Of a stretch of DNA of 64,000 nucleotides, positions 1-7,733 are shown piece by piece; position 1 is the stretch's first letter; each line of letters starts with the position of its first letter. The DNA lies in contig JAHCKS010000014.1 of NCBI GenBank assembly GCA_026125665.1, positions 16,008 through 80,007 of the forward strand, in the 5' to 3' direction. The position numbers and the translations under genes were made by a program. Under the pieces are notes generated by a model. That model saw only the letters and a list, made by a program, of their open reading frames with translations. It made no database searches and was not told where the DNA came from. The DNA is from Rubrivivax sp. (lineage in GTDB: Bacteria; Pseudomonadota; Gammaproteobacteria; Burkholderiales; Burkholderiaceae_C).

Positions 1-1104
1 AAGGCGATGGTCGACGCGCTGGCGGGCGTCACCGCCCGCCTCGACGCGCGCGCGGCGGCCGCGGCGGCCGCCGTGGACGCACGCGCGCTGGGGGCGCTGT
101 GGTGGCTGGCCGGCGGCATCGCGCTCGCGGCCATCATCGGCTTCGCGCTGGCCTTGCGCACGGCACGCTCGGTGGCGCGGCCGCTGCACGACGCCGCGGC
201 ACTGGCGCGGCGCATCGCCGAGGGCGACCTGGTGGGCGGCGCGGCGGGCGGCGCCGCCATTCGCCCGCGCAGCGACGAGATCGGCCAGCTGCAGCAGGCG
301 CTGGCGGCCATGCAGTCGTCGCTGGTGGGCCTGGTCGGCCGCATCCGCGAGACCGCCGGCCACCTGCGCGTGGCCAGCGGCGAGGTGGCCGCGGCCAACC
401 TCGACCTGAGCCAGCGCACCGAGCAGGCGGCCAGCTCGCTGCAGCAGACGGCCAGCGCCATCGAGCAGCTCTCGGGCAACGTCGGCCACACCGCCGAGGC
501 GGCGCGCAGCGCCAGCGCCCTCGCGAGCCAGGCCGCCGGCGCGGCGCAGCGCGGCGGCGAGGTGGTGGCGCGCGTGGTCTCGACGATGGACGAGATCAGC
601 GCCAGCTCGCGCAAGATCGGCGACATCATCGGCGTCATCGACGGCATCGCCTTCCAGACCAACATCCTCGCTCTCAATGCGGCGGTGGAAGCAGCGCGCG
701 CCGGCGAACAGGGCCGCGGCTTCGCCGTCGTGGCCGGCGAGGTGCGCAGCCTGGCGCAGCGCAGCGCCGAGGCGGCGCGCGAGATCAAGGCGCTGATCGG
801 TGCTTCGGTCGACCGGGTCGAGGCCGGCTCGCGCCTCGTCGGCGACGCCGGCCAGACGATGGCCGAGATCGTCGGCGGCGTGACGCGCGTGGCGCAGACG
901 ATCGGCGAGATCGACACCGCGGCGACGCAGCAGTCGCAGGGCATCGGCGAGGTCAACACCGCCGTCACCGATCTCGACGGCATGACGCAGCGCAACGCCG
1001 CGCTGGTGGAGCAGAGCGCCGCATCGGCCGAGGGCCTGCGCCGGCAGGCCGAGGAACTGGCGGCCGCGGTGGCGCGCTTCCGCGTCGAGGCGGCTGCGGC
1101 CTGA
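1..1104 (+). CDS. Methyl-accepting chemotaxis protein, C-terminal part
   Basis: This is a chemoreceptor that passes ligand state to CheA/CheW at the inner membrane. The frame is open from base 1, so the N-terminal sensor domain lies outside the window. Counting from the Met at base 7, a transmembrane helix spans about 31-50, a HAMP linker about 51-105, and the long coiled-coil signalling hairpin about 110-355. The highly conserved tip ([20 protein letters not shown], about 212-231, followed by [12 protein letters not shown]) is intact. There is no CheR/CheB-tethering C-terminal pentapeptide; the protein ends in Ala residues. The ligand cannot be inferred without the sensor domain. Confidence 0.93.
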   Translation, partial: KAMVDALAGVTARLDARAAAAAAAVDARALGALWWLAGGIALAAIIGFALALRTARSVARPLHDAAALARRIAEGDLVGGAAGGAAIRPRSDEIGQLQQALAAMQSSLVGLVGRIRETAGHLRVASGEVAAANLDLSQRTEQAASSLQQTASAIEQLSGNVGHTAEAARSASALASQAAGAAQRGGEVVARVVSTMDEISASSRKIGDIIGVIDGIAFQTNILALNAAVEAARAGEQGRGFAVVAGEVRSLAQRSAEAAREIKALIGASVDRVEAGSRLVGDAGQTMAEIVGGVTRVAQTIGEIDTAATQQSQGIGEVNTAVTDLDGMTQRNAALVEQSAASAEGLRRQAEELAAAVARFRVEAAAA

Positions 1105-1136
1105 GCCCGGGCGGGCGCGCCCGCCCGCGGGCGGCC

Positions 1137-1595
1137 TCAGCCGGCCTGCTCGCTGCCCTTCTCTTCCGGCCAGTCGCGGATGTAGGCCTTGAGCATGCGG
1201 TTCTCGAAGTCCTGCGCGTCGACCACCGTCTTGGCCACGTCGTAGAAGGAGATCACGCCCATCAGCGTGCGCTTGTCGAGCACCGGCATGTAGCGCGCGT
1301 GCCGGCCGAGCATCATGCGGCGCACCTCGTTGATGTCGGTCTCGGGCGTGCACGTGAGCGGCGCGTCGTCCATCACCGAACGCACGTGCTGCGTGCCGAC
1401 GCTGCCGCCGTTGGCGACGATGGCGGCGATGACCTCGCGGAAGGTGAGCATGCCGACGAGGTCGCCGAGCTCCATCACGACGAGGGAGCCGATGTCGTGC
1501 TGCGCCATGACCTTCACCGCGTCGGCCAGCAGGTCGTCGGGCGCCACCGTGAAGAGCGTGTTGCCCTTGACGCGCAGCATGTCGGAGACCTTCAT
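1137..1595 (-). CDS. CBS domain protein (tandem CBS pair)
   Basis: A small 152-residue cytosolic protein made of two CBS motifs (about 8-63 and 75-130), the type of module that binds adenosyl nucleotides (AMP/ATP/SAM). CBS1 carries DLLADAVKVMAQHDIGSLVV and CBS2 carries CTPETDINEVRRMMLGRHAR, both typical of stand-alone CBS proteins. The frame stays open to 1682, but the extra 29 residues are Arg/Ala-rich and unlike the family, so I start at the MKVSDML Met at 1595. It is divergent from the homocysteine-synthesis gene at 1739. The effector and target are unknown. Confidence 0.85.
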   Translation of the reverse strand: MKVSDMLRVKGNTLFTVAPDDLLADAVKVMAQHDIGSLVVMELGDLVGMLTFREVIAAIVANGGSVGTQHVRSVMDDAPLTCTPETDINEVRRMMLGRHARYMPVLDKRTLMGVISFYDVAKTVVDAQDFENRMLKAYIRDWPEEKGSEQAG

Positions 1596-1707
1596 CGTCG
1601 CTTCGCCTCGCCTTGCTTCGCCTCGACTCGTCGCGGCGCCGATGCGGGAGGGCCGCGGCGCCGCCGGGGCAATATAGCCCACAATGCCCGCGCCCTTCCC
1701 TGCTGCA

Positions 1708-1724
1708 GGCCCGCGGTGCGGGCC
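1708..1724 (+). promoter_or_regulatory. Leader hairpin just before the sulfhydrylase start
   Basis: A perfect 7-bp stem (GGCCCGC, loop GGT, GCGGGCC) ends 2 bases before the GGAG ribosome-binding site of the gene starting at 1739. It could slow translation initiation. I see no SAM or SAH riboswitch core around it, so it is recorded only as a structure. Confidence 0.4.
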
Positions 1725-1738
1725 ACGGAGCGAACCCC

Positions 1739-3052
1739 ATGGCCGGCGCGTCCGATCCCGGTTTCGACACGCTGGCGCTGCACGCCGGCGCCGCCCCCGA
1801 CCCCGCCACCGGCGCGCGTGCCGTGCCGATCCACCTCTCGACGAGCTTCGTGTTCGAGTCGAGCGAACACGCCGCGAGCCTGTTCAACATGGAGCGCTCG
1901 GGGCACGTCTACTCGCGCATCAGCAACCCGACCAATGCCGTGCTCGAGGAGCGCGTGGCGGCGCTCGAAGGCGCCGCCGGCGCCATCGCCACGGCCAGCG
2001 GCCAGGCGGCGCTGCACCTGGCCATCGCCACGATCGCCGGCGCCGGCCACCACGTCGTCGCCAGCACGGCGCTGTACGGCGGCAGCCACAACCTGCTCAG
2101 CTACACGCTGCCGCGCTTCGGCATCACCACCACCTTCGTCAAGCCGGGTGACATCGACGGCTGGCGCGCCGCCATCCGGCCCGAGACGCGGCTCGTGTTC
2201 GGCGAGACGCTCGGCAACCCGGGCCTCGACGTGCTCGACATCCCCACCGTGAGCGCCATCGCGCACGAGGCGGGCCTGCCGCTCCTGGTGGACAGCACCT
2301 TCACGACGCCGTGGCTGATGAAGCCCGTCGACCACGGCGCCGACCTGGTCTTCCACAGCGCCACGAAGTTCCTCTCCGGGCACGGCACGGTGATCGGCGG
2401 CGTGCTGGTGGACAGCGGTCTCTTCGACTGGGACGGCGCGCACGCGCGGCACGGCCGCTTCGCCGAGCTCGTCGAGCCGTACGCCGGCTTCCACGGCATG
2501 GTCTTCGCCGAGGAGAGCACGGTGGCCGCGTTCCTGCTGCGCGCGCGGCGCGAGGGCCTGCGCGACTTCGGCGCCTGCATGAGCCCGCACACGGCGTGGC
2601 TGGTGCTGCAGGGCGTCGAGACGCTGCCGCTGCGCATGGCGCGGCACGTGGAGAACACGCGCAAGGTCGTCGCCTTTCTCGCCGCGCACCCGATGGTGGC
2701 GCGCGTCGGCTACCCCGAGCTCGAAGGCCACCCGAGCCACGCGCTGGCGAAGCAGCTGCTGCCGCGCGGCTGCGGCAGCGTCTTCAGCTTCGACCTGAAG
2801 GGCAGCCGCGAGCAGGGCAAGGCCTTCATCGAGGCGCTGACGCTCTTCAGCCACCTGGCCAACGTCGGCGACTGCCGCTCGCTCGTCATCCACCCGGCGA
2901 GCACCACGCACTTTCGCATGGACGACGCGGCGCTCGCGGCGGCGGGCATCACGCCGGGCACGATCCGGCTGTCGATCGGCCTGGAAGACGCGGACGACCT
3001 GGTCGACGACCTGAAGCGGGCCTTCCGCGTCGCCGAGAAGGCCGCGGGCTGA
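1739..3052 (+). CDS. metY: O-acetylhomoserine aminocarboxypropyltransferase (sulfhydrylase)
   Basis: A PLP enzyme of the Cys/Met metabolism family that makes homocysteine from O-acetylhomoserine and sulfide (methionine synthesis, cytosol). The 437-residue length fits MetY-type rather than the shorter MetZ/MetB enzymes. Visible features: the LALHAGAAPDPATGARAVPI N-terminus, the substrate loop YSRISNPTNAVLEERVAALE (58-77), VDSTFTTP (184-191), and the PLP lysine K210 in HSATKFLSGHG. The ATG at 1739 follows GGAG at 1727-1730; the frame is open further upstream but without family-like sequence. An O-succinyl substrate cannot be excluded from sequence alone. Confidence 0.9.
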   Translation: MAGASDPGFDTLALHAGAAPDPATGARAVPIHLSTSFVFESSEHAASLFNMERSGHVYSRISNPTNAVLEERVAALEGAAGAIATASGQAALHLAIATIAGAGHHVVASTALYGGSHNLLSYTLPRFGITTTFVKPGDIDGWRAAIRPETRLVFGETLGNPGLDVLDIPTVSAIAHEAGLPLLVDSTFTTPWLMKPVDHGADLVFHSATKFLSGHGTVIGGVLVDSGLFDWDGAHARHGRFAELVEPYAGFHGMVFAEESTVAAFLLRARREGLRDFGACMSPHTAWLVLQGVETLPLRMARHVENTRKVVAFLAAHPMVARVGYPELEGHPSHALAKQLLPRGCGSVFSFDLKGSREQGKAFIEALTLFSHLANVGDCRSLVIHPASTTHFRMDDAALAAAGITPGTIRLSIGLEDADDLVDDLKRAFRVAEKAAG

Positions 3053-3078
3053 AGCGGCGGGCCGGACAGGAGGCCACG

Positions 3079-3891
3079 ATGAAGCTCACCGTCGACGGCC
3101 GCGAGGCCTATGCGTACACGGGCGGCAAGGCGTTCGACGCCACGCTGCCGTGCATCGTCTTCATCCACGGCGCCGGCAACGACCACAGCGGCTTCACGCT
3201 GCTGGCGCGCTGGTTCGCGCACCACGGCCACGCCGTGCTGGCCGTGGACCTGCCCGGGCACATGCGCAGCGCCGGGCCGCTGCTGCCCGACGTCGCCGCC
3301 TACGCGCGCTGGGTGCTGGCGCTGCTGGACGCCGCCGGCGTCCGCGAGGCCGCGCTCGTCGGCCACAGCCTGGGCTCGCTGATCGCGCTGGAGGCGGCCG
3401 GCCTGGCGCCCGAGCGCGCGCGCCGCCTCGTGCTGATCGGCACCGCGTTCCCGATGAAGGTCAGCGACACGCTGCTCGACACCGCGCGCGAGCGGCCGGC
3501 GGCGGCGATGGCGATGGTCACCGCGTGGGGCATTCCGACGCTGGCCCCCAAGCCCGGGTACCCGGGACCCGGCGCCTGGCTGCACGGCGGCGCGCTGGCC
3601 CTGGACCGGCGCGTGCAGGCCGCGGGCGAGGCCGCGGAGCCCGGCCGCAACGTCTTCCTGCACGGCTTCGAGGTCTGCAACGCGTACCGCGGCGGGCTCG
3701 CGGCGGCGGCGCGGGTCACCTGCCCGGCCACGCTGGTGCTGGGCGAGAAGGACATCATGACGCCGCCGCGTGCCACGAAGGAGCTCGCCGCCGCACTGAA
3801 GGCGCGCGTGCGCATGGTGCCGAGCGGCCACCACCAGCTGACGCAGACGCCGGACGCGACGCTGGCGGCGCTGCGCGACGCGCTGGCCTGA
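3079..3891 (+). CDS. Alpha/beta fold hydrolase
   Basis: A 270-residue serine hydrolase of unknown substrate. The oxyanion-hole HGAGNDHSG motif (about 30-38), the nucleophile elbow GHSLG with Ser97, the acid in LVLGEKDIMTPP (about Asp225) and the C-terminal His in SGHHQLTQTP (about 251) form a complete catalytic triad. There is no signal peptide, so it is cytosolic. It starts 26 bases after metY with an AGGAGG ribosome site and is probably co-transcribed with it. Nothing visible links it to methionine metabolism. Confidence 0.85.
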   Translation: MKLTVDGREAYAYTGGKAFDATLPCIVFIHGAGNDHSGFTLLARWFAHHGHAVLAVDLPGHMRSAGPLLPDVAAYARWVLALLDAAGVREAALVGHSLGSLIALEAAGLAPERARRLVLIGTAFPMKVSDTLLDTARERPAAAMAMVTAWGIPTLAPKPGYPGPGAWLHGGALALDRRVQAAGEAAEPGRNVFLHGFEVCNAYRGGLAAAARVTCPATLVLGEKDIMTPPRATKELAAALKARVRMVPSGHHQLTQTPDATLAALRDALA

Positions 3892-4056
3892 CGCGGACCG
3901 GCCCGATGCCGGCGGCTGCGGCCAGCCCGCGCCGCGTGGCGTTCACCAGGGCGCCGGCCGCGCACCGCCGCGCCGCCCGCAAGCTGAAAGCCCGGCCCGG
4001 CGCCGCGCGACCAATCGGCCCGGCGCCGCAAGCGCCGCGCGTCCGGAGGACTCGGC

Positions 4057-5589
4057 ATGCAGACCACGCCCTCGACACCCGCAGGCAGGCCCGCGGCCCG
4101 CCGCCCGCGGCCCCGCATGCCGCGCCCCTGGCGGCATGTAGGCGTCGCATTCGTCGCTTTCGTCGCTTTCGTCGCGTCCGTCGCCTCCGTCGCGTCCGTC
4201 GCGTCGGCAGCCGTGCCGGCCGGCGGCGAAGCGCGCCCGGCGGCGCCAGCGGCACCCGCGGCTTCGCGCACCCCGTTGCTCGACAAGCACCGCCAGCCGT
4301 TCCCGCCGGCGCCGGCGCACCCCACGGGCCCGCTCGCGCCCGAGCTGCGCGAAGCGGTCGCCCGGCTGGCGCCCGAGCTGCGCGCCGGCCGCTTCCCGAG
4401 CGACGCGGTGCGCGCGATCGGCGCCTCGCGCGATGCGCGCATGGCCTGGCTGCTGCACGACCTCCTGCGCTTCGTCGCCCACGACTCGCTGGCCGGGCTG
4501 CTCGCGGCGTTCGAGAGGCTCACCGGCATTGCACTGCCGCCGGGCGTGTTCAGCGCGATGGGCGACCACGTGCTCGCGTGGAACCTGCCGGCGCCGCCGG
4601 GCTACCGCGAGATGAAGCGCGACCTGTACCTGCTGATCGAGCCGCGCTGGGCGCCGTTCTTTGCCGACGCCGAGTCACTGATCGACTGGCGCCTCGTCGG
4701 CTGGGGCGGCGTGTTCATCGACGACCGCCCGGACGCCACGCGCGGCGAGCCCTGCCTGCGCGGCTGCATCCCCGCGCTCGACGACCCGAGGGTCACCGAC
4801 GCCGCCGGCGGTGCGTGGTACCCGGACGACGCGATCGTGTTCGGCGTGGTCGTCGGCGGCGAGGCGCGCGCCTACCCGAAGCACATCATGGAGGTGCACG
4901 AGATGGTCAACGACACGCTCGGAGGGCGGCGCATCGCGGTGCCCTACTGCACGCTGTGCCTGTCGGCCCAGGCGTACTTCACCGACGAGGTGCCCGGCCG
5001 GCGGCCGGTGCTGCGCACGTCGGGCCTGCTGTCGCGCTCGAACAAGTTCATGTACGACCGCACCACGTGGTCGGCGGTGGACACCTTCACGGGCCGCGCG
5101 ATCTCGGGGCCGCTGCGCAAGGCGAACGTGACGCTGCCGCAGGCCACGGTGGTGACGGCCAGCTGGGGCGCCTGGCGCAAGGCGCATCCGCACACCACCA
5201 TCGTCGCGCACGACGGCGGCATCGGCCGGCACTACCCGCGCGACCCGCTGGGCGGCCGCGACGCGGCGGGGCCCATCTTCCCGGTGGGCGACGTCGACCC
5301 GCGCCTCGGCGTACACGAGGTCGTGCTCGGCGTGAAAGCGCCCGACGGCACGCCGCTCGCGTTCCCGCGCGCCGCCGCGCGCCTGGCGCTCGCGTCAGGC
5401 GAGGCGGTGGCGCTGGCCGGCGTCACGGTGCGTGCGGATGCCGACGGCCTGCGCGCTTTCGTCGGCGCCGCCGAGACGCCGAGCCACGAGGCCTTCTGGT
5501 TCGCGTGGAGCCAGTTCCATCCGGGCACGCGGCTGTGGGTGCGCACGGGTCGTGCATCCGCCGGCTCGCCGCCGGGCGGGCCGCGCTGA
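4057..5589 (+). CDS. Secreted DUF3179 domain protein
   Basis: A 510-residue protein of unknown function with the DUF3179 core at about 190-470 (GGRRIAVPYCTLCLSAQAYF, then SGLLSRSNKFMYDRTTWS and a WSQFHPGTRLW C-terminus). The Arg-rich N-terminus (1-27) followed by a hydrophobic run (28-50) and an AXA-like site suggests export. The hydrophobic segment is an in-frame tandem repeat Val-Ala-Phe/Ser (see the repeat at 4144-4206). The Cys pair in YCTLC is the conserved family signature. It stands alone, 50 bases before a TetR gene. Confidence 0.82.
   Translation: MQTTPSTPAGRPAARRPRPRMPRPWRHVGVAFVAFVAFVASVASVASVASAAVPAGGEARPAAPAAPAASRTPLLDKHRQPFPPAPAHPTGPLAPELREAVARLAPELRAGRFPSDAVRAIGASRDARMAWLLHDLLRFVAHDSLAGLLAAFERLTGIALPPGVFSAMGDHVLAWNLPAPPGYREMKRDLYLLIEPRWAPFFADAESLIDWRLVGWGGVFIDDRPDATRGEPCLRGCIPALDDPRVTDAAGGAWYPDDAIVFGVVVGGEARAYPKHIMEVHEMVNDTLGGRRIAVPYCTLCLSAQAYFTDEVPGRRPVLRTSGLLSRSNKFMYDRTTWSAVDTFTGRAISGPLRKANVTLPQATVVTASWGAWRKAHPHTTIVAHDGGIGRHYPRDPLGGRDAAGPIFPVGDVDPRLGVHEVVLGVKAPDGTPLAFPRAAARLALASGEAVALAGVTVRADADGLRAFVGAAETPSHEAFWFAWSQFHPGTRLWVRTGRASAGSPPGGPR
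4144..4206 (+). repeat. Seven 9-bp tandem repeats encoding the signal-peptide core
   Basis: Seven consecutive 9-bp units of the form GTCGCNTYC (the last ends in G) lie in frame at codons 30-50 and encode (Val-Ala-Phe)3(Val-Ala-Ser)4. The copies are nearly identical at the DNA level and change stepwise from F to S, as expected of a slippage-prone minisatellite. Confidence 0.9.
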
Positions 5590-5627
5590 AGGCGCGGTGC
5601 CCTCGCGGCGTGCGGGGCCGGACCGCC

Positions 5628-5633
5628 TACACT
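5628..5633 (+). promoter_or_regulatory. Possible -10 element of the TetR gene
   Basis: TACACT lies 7 bases before the ATG at 5640. No convincing -35 is visible, and with this -10 the mRNA would be nearly leaderless. Confidence 0.25.
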
Positions 5634-5639
5634 GAGCCG

Positions 5640-6389
5640 ATGAACCAATCGGTACATTCGGCCCGCCGCCGCGCGGCGGCGGCCGACACCCACGCCGAAC
5701 CCGTCGGCGCGGCTGCCGTGAAGGGGCGCGCGGCCAAGACGCGCGCGCGGGGCCGGGCGGCACCGGCGGCGCCGCGCACCAACGACCCCGAGCGCACGAT
5801 GGCCGACATCCTCGAGGTGGCCACACGCGAGTTCGCCGAGAACGGGCTGGCCGGCGCGCGTGTCGACGTCATCGCCGAGGCGATGCGCACGAGCAAGCGC
5901 ATGATCTACTACTACTTCGGCAGCAAGGAGGGCCTGTACCTCGCGGCGCTCGAGGAGGCCTACCGCCGCATCCGCGCCATCGAGGCCGACCTGCACCTGG
6001 AGGACCTGGCGCCCGAGCCGGCGCTGCGCCGCCTCGTCGCCTTCACGATGGAGTACCAGGCCGCCAACCCCGACTTCGTGCGCCTGGTGATGACCGAGAA
6101 CATCCACCGCGGCCAGTACCTGAAGAAGAGCCGCGGGATCCAGCGCCTGAACGTGCCCGCCATCGAGGGGCTGCGCCGCGTCTACGAGCGCGGCGTGCAG
6201 GCCGGCGTCTTCCGCGCCGGGCTCGACCCCGTCGAGCTGCACTGGGCGATCTCGGCCTTCGCCATCTTCAACGTCGCCAACAAGCACACCTTCTCGATCA
6301 TCTTCCAGCGCGACATGGACGAGCCGCGCGGCGCCGCGGCGCGGCGCGAGCTCGCCGCGGAGATGCTGGTGCGCTACGTGCGGCGCTGA
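5640..6389 (+). CDS. TetR/AcrR family regulator, likely of the quinate/shikimate operon
   Basis: A 249-residue one-component repressor. After a basic, Ala-rich extension (1-50) comes the TetR helix-turn-helix at about 55-98, with recognition region RTSKRMIYYYFGSKEGLYLA. The long all-alpha C-terminal domain would bind a small ligand. The first codons (AACCAATCGGTACATT, 5643-5658) match, at 13 of 16 positions, an element in the leader of the TRAP/quinate operon at 7025-7040. This suggests autoregulation and control of that operon, about 0.7 kb downstream beyond an inverted GNAT gene. Ligand and targets are inferred only. Confidence 0.88.
   Translation: MNQSVHSARRRAAAADTHAEPVGAAAVKGRAAKTRARGRAAPAAPRTNDPERTMADILEVATREFAENGLAGARVDVIAEAMRTSKRMIYYYFGSKEGLYLAALEEAYRRIRAIEADLHLEDLAPEPALRRLVAFTMEYQAANPDFVRLVMTENIHRGQYLKKSRGIQRLNVPAIEGLRRVYERGVQAGVFRAGLDPVELHWAISAFAIFNVANKHTFSIIFQRDMDEPRGAAARRELAAEMLVRYVRR
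5643..5658 (+). promoter_or_regulatory. Putative TetR operator over the tetR start codon region
   Basis: AACCAATCGGTACATT contains the inverted halves ACC/GGT (ACCAATCGGT) and directly follows the ATG. It is repeated with three changes at 7025-7040. Binding is inferred from this repetition. Confidence 0.4.
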
Positions 6390-6483
6390 GCGCCGTTTCG
6401 CCGGACCGCGGGCCGACGACCCTGCGGCGCGACGGCCCCACGACCACGACGAGGACGTCCGGCCTGCCGCGGCACCACGGCAG

Positions 6484-6939
6484 CTACGGGGTGCGCTCGC
6501 GCTCCCACACGTACTTGATGGCTTCCATCCTGTACATGTTCCCGGACTCGCGCTCGACTTCGCGAAACCCGTGCCGCTGGTAGAAGCGGCAGGCGTTCTC
6601 GTTGCGGCTGAAGGCATGCAGCCACAAGCTGCCGCACGAGCCTTCCTTGGCGAGGCCGAGCAGCCGCGAGCCGATGCCCCGGCCGAGGCAGCCGACGTGC
6701 ACGTACAGGTGCGCGATCGTCTCGGGCGTGCTCGCCATGAAACCGACGATGGCGCCTTGCTGCCGGGCCACGTGCAGCGTGTACCCGGGGACCACCTCGC
6801 GCAGCAGGTAGGCGCGGCGACCCTCGATGGGGTTCGGGTCGGCGATCCGCACGCCATGCTCGAAGCTGGCGTGCCACATGCGCACCAGCTCGTCCGCATC
6901 CGCGGGCGCGTAGGCGGTGATCCGGGGCTCGGTCTGCAT
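6484..6939 (-). CDS. GNAT family N-acetyltransferase
   Basis: A 151-residue acyltransferase of the GNAT fold. The acetyl-CoA pyrophosphate loop is LGRGIGSRLLGLA, preceded by the beta4 strand HLYVHVGC; the C-terminal NENACRFYQRHGFREV is the usual alpha4-beta6 signature. The substrate is unknown. The Met at 6939 (MQTEPRIT) is preferred over the upstream Met at 6996, because the extra 19 residues are Pro-rich and not family-like. It is oriented opposite to its neighbours and interrupts the TetR-TRAP arrangement. Confidence 0.85.
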   Translation of the reverse strand: MQTEPRITAYAPADADELVRMWHASFEHGVRIADPNPIEGRRAYLLREVVPGYTLHVARQQGAIVGFMASTPETIAHLYVHVGCLGRGIGSRLLGLAKEGSCGSLWLHAFSRNENACRFYQRHGFREVERESGNMYRMEAIKYVWERERTP

Positions 6940-7024
6940 GGCGGGCGTGCCCGGCGTGCGCAGTGTCTCAGCTGCGGGGGGCGGGTCCCGTGGCATCCGG
7001 GTTTCTCCTCATCGCGCGAAAACT

Positions 7025-7040
7025 AACCAGTTCGTACATT
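7025..7040 (+). promoter_or_regulatory. Putative TetR operator in the leader of the quinate/TRAP operon
   Basis: AACCAGTTCGTACATT lies about 90 bases before the TTG start of dctQ. It sits in a short A/T-richer stretch of an otherwise GC-rich leader and overlaps the inverted repeat AACT-AACC-AGTT (7021-7032). It shares 13 of 16 bases with 5643-5658 at the TetR start. Confidence 0.42.
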
Positions 7041-7127
7041 TCGATCCGCGTCGAGGCCCACGGGCTTGGCCAGCGCCGCAGGTTCCCCTGTGCAAGAAGA
7101 CACCAGGGGCCCGCAAGGAGACAAGAC

Positions 7128-7733
7128 TTGACCCGCCTCGTCGACGGCTACTGCCGTCTGCTGGAGCTGCTGATCGCCCTCGCGCTGGCCGCGATGGTGG
7201 TGATGGTCTTCGGCAACGTCGTGCTGCGCTACGCCTTCAACTCCGGCATCACGGTGTCGGAGGAGCTGTCGCGCTGGCTCTTCGTCTGGATGACCTTCAT
7301 CGGCGCGATCGTCGGCCTGAAGGAGCATGGCCACCTGGGCACCGACCTGCTCGTCGGCCGCCTCGGGCCCGCAGGCAGGAGGGCCTGCCTGGTGGTGGCG
7401 CAGGTGCTGATGCTCGCCGTGACGCTGGTGTTCCTGAAGGGCAGCTGGGAGCAGACGCGCATCAACCTCGGCACCGAAGCGCCGGTCACCGGCGCGCCGA
7501 TGGCCGTCGTCTACGCCGCCGGCATCGTCTTCGCCATGTCGGCGGCGCTGCTCCTGGCGCGCGAACTGTGGCGCGCCACCACCGGCCAGGCCACGGCGGC
7601 CGACCTCGTGATGGTGCAGGAGTCCGAGGACCTCGCGCACCTCGGGCAAGAGCAGGCGGCGATCGCCGCCGTGCAGGCGGCGCATCGGCGCGAAGCCGAC
7701 GAGACCGCGGGCGACAAGGGGAAGCCGCGATGA
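7128..7733 (+). CDS. dctQ: TRAP transporter small permease (DctQ type)
   Basis: The small membrane subunit of a tripartite ATP-independent periplasmic importer, 201 residues with four predicted membrane helices. The conserved segment RYAFNSGITVSEELSRWLFV (the N-x-x-x-x-W/SEE..R signature) and a HGHLGTDLL loop are visible. I start at TTG 7128, because AAGGAG lies 7 bases upstream and the preceding sequence is not family-like. The stop overlaps the dctM start (ATGA), so the two permeases are translationally coupled. First gene of the quinate/shikimate operon. Confidence 0.88.
   Translation: MTRLVDGYCRLLELLIALALAAMVVMVFGNVVLRYAFNSGITVSEELSRWLFVWMTFIGAIVGLKEHGHLGTDLLVGRLGPAGRRACLVVAQVLMLAVTLVFLKGSWEQTRINLGTEAPVTGAPMAVVYAAGIVFAMSAALLLARELWRATTGQATAADLVMVQESEDLAHLGQEQAAIAAVQAAHRREADETAGDKGKPR

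Noticed and set aside
1596-1738. SAM or SAH riboswitch before metY
   Set aside because: Only one simple hairpin was found; conserved cores of known SAM/SAH aptamers were not seen.
4057-5589. Frameshift in the DUF3179 gene from the repeat tract
   Set aside because: All seven repeats are 9 bp and in frame, and the frame stays continuous into DUF3179.
1592-6899. Very long open frames on both strands, e.g. minus 1592-2911 and plus 3150-6389
   Set aside because: They are Arg/Ala/Gly/Pro-rich mirror frames of confirmed genes; high GC removes stop codons. No domain motif is present in them.
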